Positions 43,060 to 52,093 of a stretch of DNA of 57,359 nt are shown in pieces. Each line of letters opens with the position of its first letter. The stretch's first letter is position 1. The stretch comes from JBOGDS01 sp050743075. GTDB lineage: Bacteria > Actinomycetota > Actinomycetes > Jiangellales > Jiangellaceae. The notes beneath the pieces are model-generated. The model was not told the origin of the DNA. It saw only the letters and a list, made by a program, of their open reading frames with translations, and did not search any database. The stretch spans positions 1-57,359 of the forward strand of contig JBOGDS010000016.1 of NCBI GenBank assembly GCA_050743075.1, read 5' to 3'. The translations under genes were made by a program, and so were the position numbers.

Positions 43060-44985
43060 TCATCGCCCCATGCCGCTGCCTTTGAGCGCCGACCGGATCG
43101 TCCTGCGGATTCGGAATGGCGTCATCGCAGCGACCCAGCGGCGAACTGTCCGGCGCCGCACGCCGCCCCGCGACGGCCGAGGGTTCGGCGTGACCAGTTC
43201 GGGTGGCTGCCATGCACGGGCATGTCTAACCTCGTCGTTCATCTCCCCGAAGAGATCTGCAGCGGCTGACAGCATCGTGAACACCCGCAGGGCGTTTCCG
43301 TCAGAGATCGTTCCCTTGCCGAGCTTCGCCCGCCGCAGTGCCGCACGCAACGCATCCTGGTCGAGCATCGTGGTCAGTTCGTCGCCGGGTCGCTCGACCA
43401 GTTCGTCGAGCACGGCCAGGCCGTCACCGTCCCAGACCTGAGGTATCTCGCTACGAGCCAGGCCAGCCGAGTTCTTGACCCAGGCAACACCGGCCCACGA
43501 GGGCATGAGCTGCTCGGTCAACCGCCGGTGCACTGCGGCCTCGCGCTTCTCGGCGAGGGTCATGGCGAACGCCACCTGGAGGAACTCAGGCGTCAGCAGG
43601 GGCGTGATCTGATGCAGATTGTCACCTGCGGTGCTCCAACGACGCATTCGGGTAACGAGATACGTCCAGTGCAGCGCCTGCCCCCCGCGCAACCCGATCG
43701 CCTCGACCCGGTCGGCAAGGTCCTGCACCAGCACGCTGAGCCGCCGGCGCACGATCGGGCTCTGCCAGCCGAAGCCGACCTGGCTCGCGACGGCGCCGGC
43801 GAGGGCGGCCAGCAGCTGCTCGTGGGTCACGGCGTCGTCGCTGAGCCACGATGTCGGGACCCACTTGGACGTCGCAATCTCGCCGGCTGCACCACCTACG
43901 GTTGGCGGCGGCAGAACCGCAGGCCAGGCCGTCACTGGCGGACGAAGAAGGTACGTCGACCCGAAGGCGAAATCATACCGAATGAGCAGCTTACGGGCCC
44001 TGGCGTACAGGTCGTGCACGGCGATGGTTGTGGGCGTGAACCTGTCGGTCACGGTGTGTTCGATCTCGCGACCTAGGGACAGTCGAGCCAACTCGACCAG
44101 CCCGGTGGCCGTCTCGGCCTCGGCCGGCGAGTCCGCGCGGGTGGAGAACCTCGGCACGACACCGGCCGCGAGCATTGCGGCAGCGACGAGCCGGGAATCC
44201 TTGCCGCCGGACAGGCCGAACGGGATGGGCCCGGGCCACAGTGCGCCGAGGCTCGCCCCCGCTCGTCGAACACCCTCGGCGGCGAGGTCCATCCTGGCCG
44301 TACGCTGCGATGCTGCCTCGGCGGCGAACTCGTCGATGGCTCGCCTGCGGGTAGTGATGAGTTCCCAGCAGCCGTCGTCTCGTCGACGGCCAGTCACGAC
44401 CTCGCCCGCCGGGATCTGGGTGACGCCGCGAACGGGGGACGCGTGGTCGTTGAACGCATCACCGCCGATGTAGTGCGCCCACCCGTCCGGGTCTGGAACA
44501 AGCGTGTCGCCGAACACGTAAGGCAGCATGCTGGGGCGATTGGAGAATGCGACGACTCCCTGAGACCGGTAGACGTACAGCCGAGCCATGCCCAGCCAAT
44601 CTTGGCTTACGACGAACGTCTGGTTCGCCTCGTCGACCGCGACCAATCCGAACGGGGGGACGACGTCGCTCAGAAGGCCGGCGTCGGCGACGAGGTTCCG
44701 AGCCAGTTCGACCGGTCCGCGGGCCAGGAGCTCTGGAGGCAAACCTACGGGGAGCCCGACCGAGACGGCTGTGATCGATTCGTCCGCTCGGACGAGGTCC
44801 CATTGCCAATTGCCGGCGTCGGACGCGGCTGCGAACAGACCCCAGCCCTCTCCACGGCGGTTGTGCTGCCGCCACTCCGGCGACGCCCGGTCGAGCAGAT
44901 AGCCGGCCATCCGGTGCTCGAGGCCCAGAGCATGCGCATCGTGGGCGGGTCCCCGTTCGGTGAACCAGGCGAGGAAGGCAAGCAC
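43060..44985 (-). CDS. Asparagine synthase-like protein lacking the N-terminal cysteine
   Basis: The 641-residue protein resembles asparagine synthetase B in layout. An N-terminal Ntn-like half has WLGMARLYVY and VVAFSNRPSML, and a synthase half has the PP-loop GLSGGKDSRLVAAAM (S259-S264). However, residue 2 is Leu and there is no Cys near the start, so glutamine hydrolysis by the usual nucleophile is impossible. It may use ammonia or catalyse another amide or ligase reaction, as AsnB-like enzymes in surface-polymer loci do. The GTG start is fixed by TAGAGT six bases upstream. Confidence 0.85.
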   Translation of the reverse strand: MLAFLAWFTERGPAHDAHALGLEHRMAGYLLDRASPEWRQHNRRGEGWGLFAAASDAGNWQWDLVRADESITAVSVGLPVGLPPELLARGPVELARNLVADAGLLSDVVPPFGLVAVDEANQTFVVSQDWLGMARLYVYRSQGVVAFSNRPSMLPYVFGDTLVPDPDGWAHYIGGDAFNDHASPVRGVTQIPAGEVVTGRRRDDGCWELITTRRRAIDEFAAEAASQRTARMDLAAEGVRRAGASLGALWPGPIPFGLSGGKDSRLVAAAMLAAGVVPRFSTRADSPAEAETATGLVELARLSLGREIEHTVTDRFTPTTIAVHDLYARARKLLIRYDFAFGSTYLLRPPVTAWPAVLPPPTVGGAAGEIATSKWVPTSWLSDDAVTHEQLLAALAGAVASQVGFGWQSPIVRRRLSVLVQDLADRVEAIGLRGGQALHWTYLVTRMRRWSTAGDNLHQITPLLTPEFLQVAFAMTLAEKREAAVHRRLTEQLMPSWAGVAWVKNSAGLARSEIPQVWDGDGLAVLDELVERPGDELTTMLDQDALRAALRRAKLGKGTISDGNALRVFTMLSAAADLFGEMNDEVRHARAWQPPELVTPNPRPSRGGVRRRTVRRWVAAMTPFRIRRTIRSALKGSGMGR

Positions 44986-44991
44986 CGGCGA

Positions 44992-44997
44992 ACTCTA
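44992..44997 (-). promoter_or_regulatory. -10 box of leaderless promoter for asparagine synthase-like gene
   Basis: Minus-strand TAGAGT is followed by TCGCCG and the GTG at 44985. Confidence 0.7.
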
Positions 44998-45082
44998 CTC
45001 ATAACCGGGCCGATGGCACGGCGGCGAGTTGGCGCAATCTTCATGCGATGAGCCTCGTAGCGCGAGATCGGCCTAGTTGTGA

Positions 45083-45231
45083 CATGCCGCCTCCCGCGAC
45101 GGGTACGCCGACCTCCTCGCTCGCCGGTCGGCCGACAACGCGATGTTGCTGTATCCGGGGGACGGGTGGTTCCCGCGCGGCCCGTCAGGTCGGAGTCCGG
45201 CTGGGGCGGCGTGAACGCCATGGCATGACGA
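45083..45231 (+). pseudogene. Remnant of a VCBS/FG-GAP repeat gene
   Basis: Reading from 45098 gives DGYADLLARRSADNAMLLYP, which matches the repeat unit of the amidase at 41.1-43.1 kb (for example DLVARRTTDGALQLWPG). About 30 codons on, the match continues in another frame as SGWGGVNAM, like SGWGNAV there. Stops and a frameshift show decay. The rest of the 335-base gap (44986-45320) holds two opposing promoters and no other gene that I can support. Confidence 0.65.
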
Positions 45232-45250
45232 CCCCGCACGGCGCACGCAT

Positions 45251-45256
45251 TATGCT
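45251..45256 (+). promoter_or_regulatory. -10 box upstream of glycosyltransferase paralogue B
   Basis: TATGCT is close to consensus and would give a leader of about 58 bases before the ATG at 45321. No convincing -35 was found. Confidence 0.4.
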
Positions 45257-45320
45257 TTCTGAGCTTGGCGGCCGCAGGGGGAGCGCGCGCGACGTGTACC
45301 TGTAAGCAGTGAGGACCTTG

Positions 45321-46682
45321 ATGCCGCACGTGATCTATGTCGCGATCGGGTTCCCGCCCGCAGCTAAGAGTTCTGCCTACCGGATGAAGGCGACTGCCAA
45401 CCTGCTCTGCGAGCAAGGATGCAGCGTCACGGTTGTGACGATCGCCAAGGAGTCATGGCTACGCGAGTACGGCATCGACCCGACCCTGGCGGCAGACGTC
45501 GACCCGCGAGTCACCGTCGTCGAGGTGCCACTGAGCCGGGAGGACGTCGATCCGGACATCCGTACCTACACCTGGTTCCGGGCGCGGCACCCGAAACGCT
45601 GGATCAGGTGGCGTCGCCGCCGCGAGCAGCGGAGCTTTCCCGAGCCGGTCTTCGGCGCCTGGCGGAGAGCGCTCGAGCAGGCGGTGCTGGACATCCACGA
45701 CACCAGGCCGGCCGACCTGGTACTGGTGAGCACTGTCCCGTACACGGGGCTTGCCGCAGCCTGGAGGCTGTCGTCCGCGCGAGGCGTTCCGTACGCCGTC
45801 GACTTCCGTGACGCCTGGTCGCTCGACGTGATCGCAGGAGGCGAGGCGTTCTCGGTCCGTTCCCGCCGCGGTCGGTGGGAGAAGAAGATCGTCGAGGGGG
45901 CCCGTCGGATCTGGTGCGTCAACGAGCCGATTCGCGAACACTACGCGCGGCGTTATCCCGACGCTGCCGAGCAGCTGAGAGTCGTCCGCAACGGCTCCGA
46001 CTTCGCCCCTGCTCTGCAGGCTCGCCGGCCGGACCAGGCCAAAGGGCTGACCTTTGGCTACCTCGGCACGGCGGCCTTTCCGATCCACTATCTGTGGAAC
46101 CTACTCGAAGGCTGGCGGCTCGCCCGCGCGCGTGATCCAGTTCTCGCGCGGTCGCAGATGGTGTTCCGTGGCCACTTCGGCTGGCAATCGGCTGACATGG
46201 CCGACTCGCGGCGCGCACTGCTGGGAAAGGCCTCGGCCGACGGTGTCGTCTTTGGTGGGCCGGTTGCTCGAACTGCCGTCGGTGCCACCTATGCCGACTG
46301 GGACGCCTTGATCTTTCTCATCACCGGTGGCCGTTACATGACCTCCGGCAAGATCTACGAGTATCTGGCCACCGGGCTGCCCATCATGTCCGTGCATGAG
46401 CCCGAGCACGGCGCAAGCGAGGTTCTGGAGGGCTATCCGCTCTGGACTCCGCCGCCGGCGAGCATGACGGCCGACCTGCTGGCCGACTCGTTCGTCGTCA
46501 CTGCGCAAACCGTGCTCGCCGCGACCGAGGAGCAGCGGGCCGCGGCGCTCGTGCATGCTGCCCCGTACGATCGCAACGCCCTGATGAGGCCGGCCGTGGC
46601 CGAGCTCATCGCAAGTCTCGGCGATCGGCGCGAGCGTGAAGCAGCGAGCGTCGGTGCCACGATGACGAAGGTCTCGTCGTGA
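45321..46682 (+). CDS. Glycosyltransferase, GT4-like (paralogue B)
   Basis: The 453-residue protein mirrors the product of 29770-31107: VIYVAIGFPPAAKSSAYRM, VDFRDAWSLD, WCVNEPIREHYARRY, and GGRYMTSGKIYEYLATGLPIMSV. ATG 45321 has GAGGA five bases upstream and aligns with the paralogue start. GTG 45309 is possible and adds four residues. It overlaps the following 735-residue gene by GTGA, an arrangement duplicated at 29.8-31.6 kb. Confidence 0.8.
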   Translation: MPHVIYVAIGFPPAAKSSAYRMKATANLLCEQGCSVTVVTIAKESWLREYGIDPTLAADVDPRVTVVEVPLSREDVDPDIRTYTWFRARHPKRWIRWRRRREQRSFPEPVFGAWRRALEQAVLDIHDTRPADLVLVSTVPYTGLAAAWRLSSARGVPYAVDFRDAWSLDVIAGGEAFSVRSRRGRWEKKIVEGARRIWCVNEPIREHYARRYPDAAEQLRVVRNGSDFAPALQARRPDQAKGLTFGYLGTAAFPIHYLWNLLEGWRLARARDPVLARSQMVFRGHFGWQSADMADSRRALLGKASADGVVFGGPVARTAVGATYADWDALIFLITGGRYMTSGKIYEYLATGLPIMSVHEPEHGASEVLEGYPLWTPPPASMTADLLADSFVVTAQTVLAATEEQRAAALVHAAPYDRNALMRPAVAELIASLGDRREREAASVGATMTKVSS

Positions 46683-48886
46683 TCGACGTTCTCGTGGTCG
46701 CTGCGGTCGTCCCCGAGTGGGCCAATCTCGTCGCAGCGGTGGAGGCCTTGATGCAAGCTGGAGCCCGCGTTCGCATCGCGTGTGCGTTCGAGCTTCCCAA
46801 GGAGCCACCGAAGGGTGTGGTGGTGCACCGGTTGGCCATGGACGTGGGCCGACTCCGCAACGGTCGCCGACCACAACGTTTCACCCCGGCATGGGCATGG
46901 GTGGTGGTTCGAAACCGCGTGGTCCGGGCACGTGCCCAGCGCGCATCGATTCCAGTGCGGACGTGGCTGCTTGTCCGATACGACCCGTGGATGCGCGACC
47001 ACGTGGCCATTGCTGACGCCCTTGTCGCCCTCGAGCAACGTGCCGTCTACGCCGTGTGGCGGCTAGCCAGCGAGAACGAGACGGCGGTCGCGGTACTCGG
47101 GCTGAAGCCCATCCTTGCGGCGGCCGAGGACCTGCGAGCCGTCGAGCTGATCGCGGAGAAGGGCCGAGTGCGCATCAGGACGGCGGCGGAGCTGCCTGCG
47201 GCATGGAGTTCGGCATTGGCTACCTTCGGCCCCTCCCGGCGAGAGCAGCTGCTGGCCTACGCGCCGCACGTCGTGCGGACGCTTCGCCGGCTGAAGGCCC
47301 TCAGCGAGGCCGAGTCCGTGGCTCGTTACGCTCTCAACGAGAAGCCGCCACTGGATACGGCGTCGTGGCTGCGGCTTGAGCTGACTGCCACCCAGCTCAG
47401 CGCGGTGGTCGAGCCCGAGCACCCGCTGTCCTCGGTCGTGACCGAGATCCTCGTCGTATCCGACGCTCATATCCGGTCCGGTGGGTTGGACGCTGCGGCC
47501 GTGTTGGCGGTGTCCGTGGCCGAGACCGCCTTCCACCGCGAGCTTCATGCCGAGGTCGAGCGGTCGCCGCTGGCCGACGATCCCGAGTCCTTCCTTGCGC
47601 CGCTACGTGCGTCGCTCACCTTCCGCAGCCTCGCTGCTCCGGCTGGTTCGCTGCGCGCTGAGCTTGCAACGCCGGCGGGAGAAGGTTCCGCCGAGCACGC
47701 TGACCGCATTGTGACGCACGCCCGCCGCCCAGTCATGGATGCGACCCGCCGCCTGCTGGTCATCTCCGACGGAAACCTGCACTTCGCCGAAGGGATCCTG
47801 GAGGACCTGGAGGTGCACTCGCCGGTCGACACGCGACGCCTGATGCTGCGCGAGCAGGGGCCACGGTTTGCACGGCGCGACACGACGTCGATGATCGTGG
47901 ACAGGATCGGCGAAGCCGCGGGCCGACGCATTCCGTCCTTGGACGAGGCGGATGAGGAGCTGTTGCGCTGGCCCGACACCGTGTTCGTCGACTGGTGCGA
48001 CAACGCTGCAATGTGGGCGCTGTTGCACGTGCCGCCACACGTGCGCCTCGTCGTACGGCTACATAGCATCGAGGCGTTCTCGCACCAGCCGCACATGATG
48101 GACTGGTCTCGTGTCTCCGATCTGATCTTCGTCGGCCAACACGTTCGCGACTTCATGCTCCGGGCTGTCCCGACGATGGCCCGGGTGGGCCGGATCCACG
48201 TGATCCCGAACGAGATGCGGCTCGGCCGCTTCGCGCTGCCGAAACGGGCCGGCGCGGAGCGGACCCTGGCCATGGTGGGCTGGGGACAGAAGGTCAAGGA
48301 CGCTGCCTGGGCGGTGGAGGTCCTTGCCCGGTTGCGGGCCACTGACGACCGGTGGCGGTTGATGCTGGTCGGGCGTGACTTCGCGGAGTCCCAGACCACC
48401 AGCGGCGCCCGTTATCGCGAGCAGTTCCGTGCGCGTGCAGCGCGGGACGACGTGTGCGACGGCGTGGTCCACGTCCCCTACAGCGACGACCTGCCGAACG
48501 TCCTGTGTGACGCGGGCTTCGTTCTCAACGCCAGCCTGCGCGAGAGTTTCGGCGTCGGGCTGTGCGAGGGCGCCGCGTCGGCCGCGGTTCCCGTTGTCCG
48601 CAACTGGCCCGTGTATGCCGCGTACGGCGGCGCGAGCGCTGTGTTCCCGGCGAACTGGGTCGTCGCGGACGTCGACGAAGCCGTTGAACGCGTCCTCGAG
48701 CACTCTGACGACGCGGTCCGACGACAGGCAGGCGAGGCGGCCCGCGGACACGTCGTAGAGACCTTCGATTGGCCGGTCGTGGCACCCACCTACCGCGAAA
48801 TACTTCTGGGCACGTCGGCGCGGCGCCTCGCCGAGATTGCGTCCCCGCCGTCGAGCGAGCCTGGTGGGGCAACCGCTCGGGAGTGA
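46679..48886 (+). CDS. Large glycosyltransferase with extra N-terminal domain
   Basis: The 735-residue protein has an N-terminal Rossmann-like domain (about 1-160) related to the short protein at 31104-31571. A middle region of unknown nature (about 160-360) follows, then a GT4-like C-terminal half. The last contains VVRLHSIEAFSHQPHMMDW, LIFVGQHVRDFML, LAMVGWGQKVKDAAWAVEVL, VPYSDDLPNVLCDAGFVLNASLRESFGVGLCEGAA and VVADVDEAVERVLEHS. The RESFG block is the usual donor-site glutamate region. It converges on fkbM, with a probable hairpin between. Confidence 0.78.
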   Translation: MIDVLVVAAVVPEWANLVAAVEALMQAGARVRIACAFELPKEPPKGVVVHRLAMDVGRLRNGRRPQRFTPAWAWVVVRNRVVRARAQRASIPVRTWLLVRYDPWMRDHVAIADALVALEQRAVYAVWRLASENETAVAVLGLKPILAAAEDLRAVELIAEKGRVRIRTAAELPAAWSSALATFGPSRREQLLAYAPHVVRTLRRLKALSEAESVARYALNEKPPLDTASWLRLELTATQLSAVVEPEHPLSSVVTEILVVSDAHIRSGGLDAAAVLAVSVAETAFHRELHAEVERSPLADDPESFLAPLRASLTFRSLAAPAGSLRAELATPAGEGSAEHADRIVTHARRPVMDATRRLLVISDGNLHFAEGILEDLEVHSPVDTRRLMLREQGPRFARRDTTSMIVDRIGEAAGRRIPSLDEADEELLRWPDTVFVDWCDNAAMWALLHVPPHVRLVVRLHSIEAFSHQPHMMDWSRVSDLIFVGQHVRDFMLRAVPTMARVGRIHVIPNEMRLGRFALPKRAGAERTLAMVGWGQKVKDAAWAVEVLARLRATDDRWRLMLVGRDFAESQTTSGARYREQFRARAARDDVCDGVVHVPYSDDLPNVLCDAGFVLNASLRESFGVGLCEGAASAAVPVVRNWPVYAAYGGASAVFPANWVVADVDEAVERVLEHSDDAVRRQAGEAARGHVVETFDWPVVAPTYREILLGTSARRLAEIASPPSSEPGGATARE

Positions 48887-48919
48887 GACGGGACCTGCGC
48901 CGGCGCCGCAGGGCGCCTT

Positions 48920-48957
48920 GCGACGGCACCGTCGCATCCCCGCCAGCGCGTTGGCGG
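48920..48957. terminator. Probable bidirectional terminator hairpins
   Basis: GCGACGG (48920-48926) pairs with CCGTCGC (48929-48935), and CCGCC/GGCGG arms follow at 48940-48957. They lie between two convergent genes. No T-run is present. Confidence 0.4.
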
Positions 48958-48958
48958 C

Positions 48959-49723
48959 CTAGCGGCCTGCAACCGACCGCGCGGCCCACACCCGCTGGCG
49001 GATCGTCGCGGGCATCCGTCGCCAGAATGGGCGCAACCGCTCGCGCCCCCGCAGGTCCGGGGCGATGAACTCGTACGTAGGCGTGGCGTTGAAGATCCGT
49101 CCGCTCGCCTCATAACCGAAGTTGCGCAGCACATGCTCGATGCGGGCCACGTACGTCGCGTCCCAGGCCTCGGCGTAGATCGTCGGGCGATGCCAGTCGA
49201 GGAGCCTTGATGCTCCCCGCAGGACGTCGGCCTCCATTCCCTCGACGTCCAGCTTGAGAACGGCGACCGGACCGTGGACGACGTCGTCCAACCGCCGGAC
49301 CGGGAAGGTCTCGTCGACGGCCCCGCTCTGCTCGGTCTTGCCTTCGAAGCCGACCTGGTGCTCCCGCGAGAGGTGATTGGTGGCCGTGCCTCGGCGTTCT
49401 CCAACCCCGATCTGATGAACCCGCACCCGATGCTCGAGGCCGTTGGCCCGGACATTGCGCCTCAGCACGTCGACATAGCGGCCTATCGGCTCGATCGCAT
49501 GCACGACGGTGGACGGACACAACGCCGCGAACCACACAGTGGCCGTGCCTAGATGGGCGCCGACGTCGACGTAGACGCCGGGGCGACCCAGCGACCGCAC
49601 GTGCTCGAGGAACTTCTCTTCGTACCAGCGGTCCCTGGCGATTGGTCGGTAGACCCATGGGGTTACGTCGAACCCGTCGTCGTCGAGGAGGAGCTTCAAC
49701 CCGTGCCGGGTCAGCGACAGCAT
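48959..49723 (-). CDS. FkbM family methyltransferase
   Basis: The 254-residue SAM enzyme has VYVDVGAHLGTATVWFA (motif I), VHAIEPIGRYVDVLRRNVRANGL and LDVEGMEADVLRGA, which define the FkbM family of O-methyltransferases. In polysaccharide loci such enzymes methylate a sugar. The ATG has TAGGCT exactly six bases upstream. That -10 box contains the stop of the preceding fused gene. Confidence 0.9.
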   Translation of the reverse strand: MLSLTRHGLKLLLDDDGFDVTPWVYRPIARDRWYEEKFLEHVRSLGRPGVYVDVGAHLGTATVWFAALCPSTVVHAIEPIGRYVDVLRRNVRANGLEHRVRVHQIGVGERRGTATNHLSREHQVGFEGKTEQSGAVDETFPVRRLDDVVHGPVAVLKLDVEGMEADVLRGASRLLDWHRPTIYAEAWDATYVARIEHVLRNFGYEASGRIFNATPTYEFIAPDLRGRERLRPFWRRMPATIRQRVWAARSVAGR

Positions 49724-49729
49724 GGCCGG

Positions 49730-49735
49730 AGCCTA
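49730..49735 (-). promoter_or_regulatory. -10 box of leaderless promoter for fkbM gene, overlapping a stop codon
   Basis: On the minus strand TAGGCT, whose TAG ends the fused synthetase gene, is followed by CCGGCC and the ATG at 49723. Confidence 0.65.
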
Positions 49736-52093
49736 TTCTCGGGGTTGCGACTGGATGTCGGCGCCGGTGGCGATGGCCAGGAAGGGCATCAGCGTGTCGG
49801 GGTTGCGAAGCGCGTCGCGGCTGACGGCTCGCTCGGGTGGAGTTCCGGTGAGGATCTTCTTCACAGGCACTTCGCACTTCTTGCCGTTCAGCGTGCGCGG
49901 GACCTCGTCGATGACGACGAACCGGTCCGGCACGTGCCGCGGCGAGAGCTGGGTGCGCAGGGCTTGGCGGAGATCCGGCTCGACCTCGGCCAGAGTCAAC
50001 CCTGGCGTCAGCACGACGAAGCACAGCAGCTCACCGTCGCTCCTTCCCGCCTCCGACGTGTCGATCACCAGCGAGTCGGCCACTTGGGGAAGCGCCTCCA
50101 CGACGCGGTAAAACTCTGACGTGCCCATCCGGACGCCACCGCGGTTGAGCGTCGAGTCGCTGCGGCCGTAGATCACCGCCGAGCCACGCGGCGTGATGCG
50201 GATCCAGTCGCCGTGCCGCCAAACGCCAGGGAAGTCCTCGAAGTAGGCCTCCCGGAGCCGTCGGCCGGACGGATCGTTCCAGAAGAAGACAGGCATGGAC
50301 GGCATGGGACCGCTGATGACGAGCTCGCCGACCTCGTCCACCACCTCGCGGCCAGCCTCGTCGTAGGCAGTCACCGGCGCCCCCAGCATGCGACAGGACA
50401 GCTCACCGAGCCACACCGGCACGTCGGGTGCCGCCCCCACGAACGCCGTGCACAGGTCGGTGCCCCCGGAGACGCTCGCGATCTGCACCTGCGGTCCGAT
50501 CTCGTCGGCGATCCACCGGAAGCCTTCCGGGGTCAACGGGGCACCGGTCGAACCGACCGTCCGGAGGCCAGACAGGTCGTGGCGTGCCCCGGGCTGCAGG
50601 CCGTTCTTGAGGCAGGACTGGATGTACGGCGCCGAGGTGCCGAAGTAGGTGATGCGCTCATCGGCCGCCAAGGTCCATAGCGCATCGAGGTCCGGGTGGG
50701 CCGGGCTGCCGTCGTACAGCACGATCGTGGCGCCAACAAGCAGCCCGGAGACGAGGAGGTTCCACATCATCCAGCCGGTGGTGGTGAACCAGAAGAACCG
50801 TACGCCCGGCCCGAGATCCATGTGCAGCGCCAGCGACTTGAGGTGCTCGAGGGTGATCCCGCCGTGGCCATGCACGATCCCCTTGGGAAGACCGGTCGTG
50901 CCGGACGAGTACAGAACCCACAACGGGTGGTCGACGGGCACCGACTCGAAGGCCAGCTCTGCTCCGGAATGCCGAGCCACCAGGTCGTCCCAAGCCACGA
51001 CGTCCGCTGAGCTGTCGGCAGGCTGATTCCCCAGATACGGGACCAGCACGGTCGCGCGCAGGCTGGGCATCTGTGCGCGCAGCATGTCGACGGTCGGCCG
51101 GACGTCGTAGCGCCGACCGTTGTACACATACCCGTCGACGGCGATCAGCGCGGCCGGTTCGATCTGGACGAACCGGTCGCAGACCGCCTGCACGCCGAAG
51201 TCCGGCGAGCACGACGACCAGATCGCACCGAGGCTGGCCGTCGCCAAGAAGGCGACCAGCGTCTGTGGACAGTTCGGCATCAGCGCGACGATCCGGTCTC
51301 CCCGGCCTATGCCGAGGTCCGCCAGGCCGGCCCGAGTGGCCGCGACCTGCCGTCGCAGCTCGCCGTAGGTCAGGCGCTCGGTGAGGCCGTCCTCGCGATG
51401 GAAGACGACCGCGAGGTCGTCGTCGGCTTTGCCCTCGCCGGGCCGCAGGACGTGCTCGGCGTAGTTCAGCGTGGCGCCGGGAAACCACCGCGCCCCCGGC
51501 ATGACCCGCTCGGCCAAGACCGCCGACGGGTGGTCGTGGAACGCGACATCGAAGAACGCCGCCACGGCTCCCCAGAACGCCTCGGGTTCGGCGACCGACC
51601 AGCGCCAGAGCTCGTCGTAACCCGCGAACTCGAGGCCGCGCTCGGCCGCGATCCACGCCCGAAACGCACCCATCTGGCTGCGCGCGACTTGCTCCCGATC
51701 TGGTGCCCAGAGCAGCTCCGGCGGTTGCTCGGCCCGCGAGGGTTCCTGCCCACCGGTGAGCGCCGCGAGCACCCGGCGCAGGTCGACGATCAGGGACGGA
51801 AGTTCGTCGATCGCCGTCGTGTGCAGAACCTCGAGATCGATCGACCAGTATCCGTGGACGATCCGGCTTCGTAGCCGCACGGGCGGGCGCCACGCGACAT
51901 CGGGAAACTGCTGCTGAACGTCGTCGGACAGCTGAGCCGACGTCTCACCCAGGACCGTGAAGTTCCAGAGGAGGGCATCGCGGCGGAGACGGTCTGCGAC
52001 GAGGACCTCGACGGTCGTGCCTTCGGCGAGGCTGCGTGCGGCTGACGCCGCGTCGATCATCTCGTCGAGGAGGAGTAGATCACGCCGCTTCAT
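49733..52093 (-). CDS. HepT-like HEPN domain fused to acetoacetyl-CoA synthetase
   Basis: The 786-residue frame has two parts. Residues 1-110 form a DUF86/HepT-like HEPN domain with the RX4HXY catalytic motif (R75, H80, Y82, in LRSRIVHGYW). From about residue 127, ELLWAPDREQVARS opens a complete acetoacetate-CoA ligase: YSSGTTGLPKG at 395-405, TLNRGGVRMGTSE, and near the end TLNGKKCEVPVKKI with the adenylation lysine. No stop separates them. A GTG at 51772 (residue 108) could let the synthetase be made alone, with 679 residues. The gene overlaps the MntA-like gene by 14 bases. The acetoacetate-using half suits the HMG-CoA lyase at the left end. Confidence 0.85.
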   Translation of the reverse strand: MKRRDLLLLDEMIDAASAARSLAEGTTVEVLVADRLRRDALLWNFTVLGETSAQLSDDVQQQFPDVAWRPPVRLRSRIVHGYWSIDLEVLHTTAIDELPSLIVDLRRVLAALTGGQEPSRAEQPPELLWAPDREQVARSQMGAFRAWIAAERGLEFAGYDELWRWSVAEPEAFWGAVAAFFDVAFHDHPSAVLAERVMPGARWFPGATLNYAEHVLRPGEGKADDDLAVVFHREDGLTERLTYGELRRQVAATRAGLADLGIGRGDRIVALMPNCPQTLVAFLATASLGAIWSSCSPDFGVQAVCDRFVQIEPAALIAVDGYVYNGRRYDVRPTVDMLRAQMPSLRATVLVPYLGNQPADSSADVVAWDDLVARHSGAELAFESVPVDHPLWVLYSSGTTGLPKGIVHGHGGITLEHLKSLALHMDLGPGVRFFWFTTTGWMMWNLLVSGLLVGATIVLYDGSPAHPDLDALWTLAADERITYFGTSAPYIQSCLKNGLQPGARHDLSGLRTVGSTGAPLTPEGFRWIADEIGPQVQIASVSGGTDLCTAFVGAAPDVPVWLGELSCRMLGAPVTAYDEAGREVVDEVGELVISGPMPSMPVFFWNDPSGRRLREAYFEDFPGVWRHGDWIRITPRGSAVIYGRSDSTLNRGGVRMGTSEFYRVVEALPQVADSLVIDTSEAGRSDGELLCFVVLTPGLTLAEVEPDLRQALRTQLSPRHVPDRFVVIDEVPRTLNGKKCEVPVKKILTGTPPERAVSRDALRNPDTLMPFLAIATGADIQSQPRE

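Noticed and set aside
45048..45305. 85-residue plus-strand ORF in the gap before glycosyltransferase paralogue B
   Set aside because: Its translation has no domain. The sequence is explained by a VCBS-repeat remnant in other frames.
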